In this document: piece by piece, positions 60,276 through 64,000 of the stretch
Numbering within the stretch: position 1 is the first letter of the stretch
Layout: each line of letters starts with the position of its first letter
Source of the DNA: Hyphomicrobiales bacterium
GTDB taxonomy: Bacteria; Pseudomonadota; Alphaproteobacteria; Rhizobiales; Devosiaceae
Assembly (NCBI GenBank): GCA_900470445.1
Contig: UCAU01000022.1
Span: 1-64,000 of the forward strand
Direction of reading: 5' to 3'
Length of the DNA: 64,000 bases
Position numbers and translations under genes: made by a program
The notes under the pieces: generated by a model
What the model was told of the DNA's origin: nothing
Databases searched by the model: none
What the model saw: only the letters and a program-made list of their open reading frames with translations

Positions 60276-61280
60276 ATGCATACTGGCATTTTTCACGATC
60301 TAGACCTGAACGCAGACGGCAAGACGACCGGCTATCTGTCCGTTCCGTTTTCCATCGACCGCTCGCCCTATTTCCAGGTGAAAGTTCCCGTCATTCGCAT
60401 CCGCAATGGCCAAGGCCCTAGCCTGTTGCTCATGGCCGGCAATCACGGCGATGAATATGAAGGTGAAATCTGCCTGGCACGGCTGTCGCGTCTGCTTGAA
60501 CCAGCCAATATCCATGGGTCGGTCACGATCATTCCTTTCGCCAACGCGCCCGCTGTAATGGCCGCACGCCGTCGCTCGCCACTCGACGAGGGCAATCTCA
60601 ACCGGGCGTTTCCCGGCGATGCTGGCGGCACGCCGACCCAACGTATTGCCCATTTCCTGGAACATGACCTGTTCCCCAAACATGACGTCGTGTTCGACTT
60701 GCATTCCGGCGGAACGTCCATGGAGCACCTGCTCTGCGCGCTGATCGAGCGTCAGGGGCCACCGGAGCAGTTCGAAGAGGCCAAGCGGCTCATGCAAGCC
60801 ATGGCCCTGCCTTACGGATTTATTGCCGAGAACGGAGCAGCTGCTCCGACCTCCATGGCAGGGGCGGCCCGTGCCGGCGCAATCGGCCTCAGTGGCGAGT
60901 TCGGCGGTGGTGGCACGGCAACCAAGCAGTCCATGGCAATAACCGCCCAGGCCATCGACAACGTGCTGATCGCCATGGGCATCTGCGATACGCCTATCCT
61001 GTCTCGTGCGCCTCTCGCCGACCAGAGCATGACTCTGCTCAAACTCGAAAGCCATGAACAGGCGATCTACGCGACGCGACGCGGCTGGTTCGAACCGGCA
61101 GTCGCGGTTGGGGACAAGGTCGAGGCCGGCGATGTGGCGGGCTGGTATCACGATTTCGAACGCCTTGATTTGGCTGAAGAAACCCTGCATTTCCGTCGCG
61201 GGGGGATCGTATTATCGCGCCGACTCCATACCGATTCCCAAGCGGGCGATTGCCTCGTCCAGGTAGGGCTTCTGATCTGA
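60276..61280 (+). CDS. succinylglutamate desuccinylase/aspartoacylase family deacylase
   Basis: 334 residues, zinc-dependent M14-like amidohydrolase: MAGNHGDEYEGE supplies H57 and E60, and DVVFDLHSGG the third ligand (His). DEGNLNRAFPGD is the substrate-binding loop. The closest familiar type is DoeB, which removes an N-acetyl group from N-alpha-acetyl-diaminobutyrate. It probably frees an amino acid from an N-acyl derivative after import, before the PLP enzyme acts. No other ectoine genes (doeA, doeC, doeD) are near, so an ectoine role is not supported. Confidence 0.87.
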   Translation: MHTGIFHDLDLNADGKTTGYLSVPFSIDRSPYFQVKVPVIRIRNGQGPSLLLMAGNHGDEYEGEICLARLSRLLEPANIHGSVTIIPFANAPAVMAARRRSPLDEGNLNRAFPGDAGGTPTQRIAHFLEHDLFPKHDVVFDLHSGGTSMEHLLCALIERQGPPEQFEEAKRLMQAMALPYGFIAENGAAAPTSMAGAARAGAIGLSGEFGGGGTATKQSMAITAQAIDNVLIAMGICDTPILSRAPLADQSMTLLKLESHEQAIYATRRGWFEPAVAVGDKVEAGDVAGWYHDFERLDLAEETLHFRRGGIVLSRRLHTDSQAGDCLVQVGLLI

Positions 61281-61301
61281 TTGGCCAATGAGGTGGGCAG
61301 C

Positions 61302-62369
61302 ATGCATGATGACCTGACTGCCCACTCCTTCGATGACGTGGTGCGTATCGAGCCGACGGTTTCGGCCGGTACACAGACGCGTGCCAAACCGGTCCGCATC
61401 GAGGAAGTCGCTCAACTGGCGGGCGTCTCCGCCATCACGGTATCGCGCGCCCTCCGCAACCCCAATCTCGTGTCAGAAGCCACTCGGGCGCGAATTCTCG
61501 AAGTCGTGCAGCAGACCGGTTATTGGTCCAATCCGCATGCTTCCGCGCTGCGGTCAGGCCGGTCGAGCATCGTAGCCGTATTCGTGTCGAATCTGCAAAG
61601 TCAGCAATACACACAGGCAGCACAGGCCTGCGCCCAGGTCATCGAAGAACATGGCCTGCAAATGATGGTTGGGCAAACCTCCTACTCGTATTCCCGTGAA
61701 CTAACCGCCATCCAATCCCTTCGCGCCCTTCGGCCCGCCGCCGTCTTCTTTACAGGCGTCATCGAGCTGGAAGAAAACCGGCAGACGCTACGTGATCTCA
61801 ACATTCCTATCGTCGAGAGTTGGGCGCACACGCGTGACCCAATCGACATGTTGGTGGCATTCTCGAACGTCGATGCCGGTCGGCTGGCTGCAACGCATCT
61901 GTCCGACCGCGGCTATCGCCGGCCGGCCTTCATTGGGCGCGGCGGCGGCCGTGGCAAACTGCGGCTACAGGGATTTTCCCAGCGCCTTGCCGAACGCGAC
62001 ATCAACCTAGCCGGCCATGTTGTGATCGATTGGGTGGAAAGCGTCGAGGATGGTCGCATCGCTTATCGCCGCCTGCAAGAAAGCGGTGCGCAGTTTGATA
62101 GTGTCTTCTGCGCCAACGACCTTCTTGGCACAGGCGCAATGATCGAGGCGCTCTCGCAAGGTCAAGGCGTTCCGGAGCAGGTCGGCATTCTTGCATTTGG
62201 CGACCCGTCCACTGCCGGCGCGCTATCTCCACGCCTCTCCATGGTCGGCGTCGATACGCGGGAGGTCGGCCGGCGGGCGGCAGCCATGATCCTTGCTCGC
62301 ATTTCAGGCGAGGACTTGCCCAGCCGGACATGTCTTGACCTGTCTTTGGTCGGCGGCGAGACGACCTAG
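61302..62369 (+). CDS. LacI family repressor of the amino-acid-derivative operon
   Basis: 355 residues starting at an ATG with GAGGT upstream; a TTG seven codons earlier, directly after the preceding stop, is less likely. An unusual ~30-residue N-terminal extension precedes the helix-turn-helix (VRIEEVAQLAGVSAITVSRALRN, ~33-55). Effector domain ~90-350 (SIVAVFVSNLQSQQYTQAAQAC...). Last gene of the operon; the AACGTT operators 55685-55725 are the likely targets. Confidence 0.93.
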   Translation: MHDDLTAHSFDDVVRIEPTVSAGTQTRAKPVRIEEVAQLAGVSAITVSRALRNPNLVSEATRARILEVVQQTGYWSNPHASALRSGRSSIVAVFVSNLQSQQYTQAAQACAQVIEEHGLQMMVGQTSYSYSRELTAIQSLRALRPAAVFFTGVIELEENRQTLRDLNIPIVESWAHTRDPIDMLVAFSNVDAGRLAATHLSDRGYRRPAFIGRGGGRGKLRLQGFSQRLAERDINLAGHVVIDWVESVEDGRIAYRRLQESGAQFDSVFCANDLLGTGAMIEALSQGQGVPEQVGILAFGDPSTAGALSPRLSMVGVDTREVGRRAAAMILARISGEDLPSRTCLDLSLVGGETT

Positions 62370-62417
62370 TTCGTCACCACTATGACGCTGCTGGAAACCC
62401 GCCGAACCCCGCCAGCA

Positions 62418-62798
62418 TCATCGATCCTGCTCATCACTCCAGCCTTTTGCCCATAGCAGTCCTATGATCCCGCCCTTTGAAGACGGGAGTATGGCCAAGG
62501 GTACGACCACGGATAACGGCACAAGAACATACAGATAGATCAAGGGGCTGCCCCGACCACTGAGCTCCATCTCCAACATCACGAAGCCCAGGATATGAAC
62601 CATAACGGTTATCACGATGAGCGGCAAAAAAAGCCCGACCTTGTAAGCGGCTAAGGGTTCATTGCAGACCGAACAATTGTCCACCTGCTCGATGTAGTGG
62701 TGAAAGAGCCAACCTCTGCCACATCGTGGACACTTGCATTTAATTCCCCTCCAGATGGACGGCCAAACAGGGCTTGAAGATTGCGGATCGCTGCTCAT
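62418..62798 (-). CDS. DUF983 family membrane protein
   Basis: 126 residues. KCKCPRCGRGWLFHHYIEQVDNCSVCNEPL forms a four-cysteine zinc-ribbon-like N-terminus (CPRC and CSVC), followed by two membrane helices (~63-85, ~95-115). This is the DUF983 pattern, of unknown function. The ATG at 62798 has GGAG eight bases upstream; the frame extends earlier without a better site. Confidence 0.85.
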   Translation of the reverse strand: MSSDPQSSSPVWPSIWRGIKCKCPRCGRGWLFHHYIEQVDNCSVCNEPLAAYKVGLFLPLIVITVMVHILGFVMLEMELSGRGSPLIYLYVLVPLSVVVPLAILPSSKGGIIGLLWAKGWSDEQDR

Positions 62799-62919
62799 GA
62801 CGGATGCTCCATTGCCCACTTAACGTAGTGCGTCGCCGTGTGGCTGCAGGTTTGCCTGAGCAACAGCTTGCCCTCCGGCATTGGCCGAAGAGCAAGGAAA
62901 GAACTGGCTGTCGATTTAG

Positions 62920-63987
62920 TCAGAGCTGGTATCCTGACGTTGACATTGAGAGAGCCACTTCCTCTTCGTTCATGTCCTCTCCAATTCCTTCGAATAGCGG
63001 GGTAGTAATGTAGCGCTCGCCGGTATCGGGGAGCATACATAGGATAACCGATCCCGCGGGCGCGCGCGCCGCGACCTGCCGAGCAACAGCAAACGTGGCC
63101 CCGCCGGAAATGCCGGTGAAAATACCTTCCTTGCGAGCAAGTTCCTGGGCCCACTTGATGCCATCAGGACCCGCTACGGGCACCAGTTCATCGTAGTAGG
63201 ATTTGTTGATGGCCTCCTGGAGGACCAATGGAATGAAGTCGGGTGTCCAACCCTGAATGGGGTGAGGCTGGAACGCTGGATGGCTCATCAACGGGGCGCC
63301 ATCCTCAAGGCGCTGTTGGACGTCACCGCTGGCGATAAGCTGGGCGCTCGCAGGCTCGGACAGAATGATCCTGGTTTCCGGCCTTTCGCGCCGCAGGACT
63401 CTTGCAACGCCAGTCACAGTGCCGCCTGTGCCATACCCGGTGACGAAGTAATCCAGCCGCTGCTCCATGAAGTCGGCGATGATCTCACGACCAGTCGTGG
63501 CCTCATGGATGTCAGCATTGGCGGAAGTCTCGAACTGGTGCGCAAGAAACCATCCATTGGCTTCCGCAAGCTCGACAGCTTTCTTGTACATGCCGAAACC
63601 CTTCTGAGCGCGAGGGGTCAGCACCACCCTGGCGCCCAGCATGCGCATGAGCTTTCGTCGTTCGACAGAGAAGCTGTCGGCCATTGTTACAACGAGAGGA
63701 TAGCCCTTCTGAGCACAAACCATGGCGAGACCGATGCCGGTATTGCCGCTGGTCGCTTCGATGACGGTCTGGCCGGGTTGCAGCGCGCCGGACTGCTCGG
63801 CCTGCTCGATTATGGCGAGTGCCAAGCGGTCCTTAACGGAAGCTGCCGGGTTGAAGAACTCGGCCTTGACGTAAATCGTGGTGTTGTCGACGCCCAAATT
63901 GTTAATGCGGATTACCGGCGTGTTGCCCACCGTATCCAAGATGCTGTCGTAGAGGCGTCCGCGTCCTTCACTCGTCCTGGTGCTCAT
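62920..63987 (-). CDS. cysteine synthase / PLP beta-family enzyme
   Basis: 355 residues. PLP lysine in FFNPAASVKDRLA (K52), SGNTG phosphate loop in EATSGNTGIGLAM, and the glycine loop TGYGTGGTVTGVA. Very like CysK/CysM, which make cysteine from O-acetylserine and sulfide, though ~40 residues longer than CysK because of N- and C-terminal extensions (end: EEVALSMSTSGYQL). GGAGGAAAAC precedes the ATG, 13 bases from the window edge. A related role (for example cystathionine beta-synthase-like) cannot be excluded. Any upstream operon member is outside the window. Confidence 0.9.
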   Translation of the reverse strand: MSTRTSEGRGRLYDSILDTVGNTPVIRINNLGVDNTTIYVKAEFFNPAASVKDRLALAIIEQAEQSGALQPGQTVIEATSGNTGIGLAMVCAQKGYPLVVTMADSFSVERRKLMRMLGARVVLTPRAQKGFGMYKKAVELAEANGWFLAHQFETSANADIHEATTGREIIADFMEQRLDYFVTGYGTGGTVTGVARVLRRERPETRIILSEPASAQLIASGDVQQRLEDGAPLMSHPAFQPHPIQGWTPDFIPLVLQEAINKSYYDELVPVAGPDGIKWAQELARKEGIFTGISGGATFAVARQVAARAPAGSVILCMLPDTGERYITTPLFEGIGEDMNEEEVALSMSTSGYQL

Positions 63988-64000
63988 CGTGTTTTCCTCC

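Noticed and set aside
60276-61280. Ectoine degradation (DoeB) role for the deacylase
   Set aside because: No doeA, doeC, doeD or ectoine-specific transporter genes are near, and the PLP partner is of the DSD1 type, so only the general N-deacylase call is kept.
1-64000. Phage, CRISPR, transposon, tRNA or rRNA features
   Set aside because: I looked for repeats with regular spacers, integrase or transposase text, CCA-ended cloverleafs and rRNA blocks, and saw none. A tRNA search tool was not available, so a missed tRNA is possible.

Overview
The window looks like chromosome from an alphaproteobacterium of the order Hyphomicrobiales, plausibly a Devosia-like soil or plant-associated genus. The order is inferred from GC-rich DNA, GGAAC-N16/17-CGTT promoters of the alphaproteobacterial general stress sigma factor EcfG, TGA-N9-TCA operators of the RirA iron regulator, paired ku genes and many ABC/Tct uptake operons. 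The genus is a guess. I saw no rRNA, tRNA, CRISPR array, prophage or complete insertion sequence.

Layout. 1-500: end of a sugar-type solute-binding protein gene. 559-6677: an iron-siderophore ABC import locus with one ATPase, two FecCD permeases and three paralogous binding proteins, flanked by two inward-facing RirA-type boxes. 6.9-10.6 kb: sparse accessory DNA with small secreted, lipoprotein and membrane proteins. 11.0-24.5 kb: a stress and signalling block. It has two tail-to-tail ku genes, each behind an EcfG promoter, a DUF2267 protein, a chemoreceptor, a diguanylate cyclase, a TIGR02587/TIGR02588 membrane pair, an SLC13 permease, a DUF2270 protein, an EcfG-driven operon of tiny membrane peptides, and a CHASE4-GGDEF-EAL protein. 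24.7-28.7 kb: an AraC regulator and a large Ig-like autotransporter.

28.9-38.3 kb is the most unusual part. Seven translationally coupled genes encode a hybrid histidine kinase, two single-domain receivers, a secreted TIM-barrel-like protein, a TPR plus outer-membrane barrel protein, a membrane-anchored HEAT-repeat protein and a processive family 2 glycosyltransferase. A convergent Hpt gene completes a possible phosphorelay. I read this as a candidate synthase-dependent exopolysaccharide export machine with dedicated signalling.

38.5-62.4 kb holds three catabolic regulons with visible operators: (i) SDR/GntR/RraA plus IclR, DhaL/DhaK, a DHDPS-family aldolase and a TctCBA transporter; (ii) a LacI-controlled sugar ABC operon containing a two-part ADP-ribosylglycohydrolase-family protein; (iii) a LacI-controlled operon for uptake and breakdown of an amino-acid-like compound (DSD1-type PLP enzyme, polar amino acid ABC transporter, RidA, acylase). 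GC-rich hairpins sit between cistrons in these operons. 62.4-64 kb: a DUF983 protein and a cysteine synthase.
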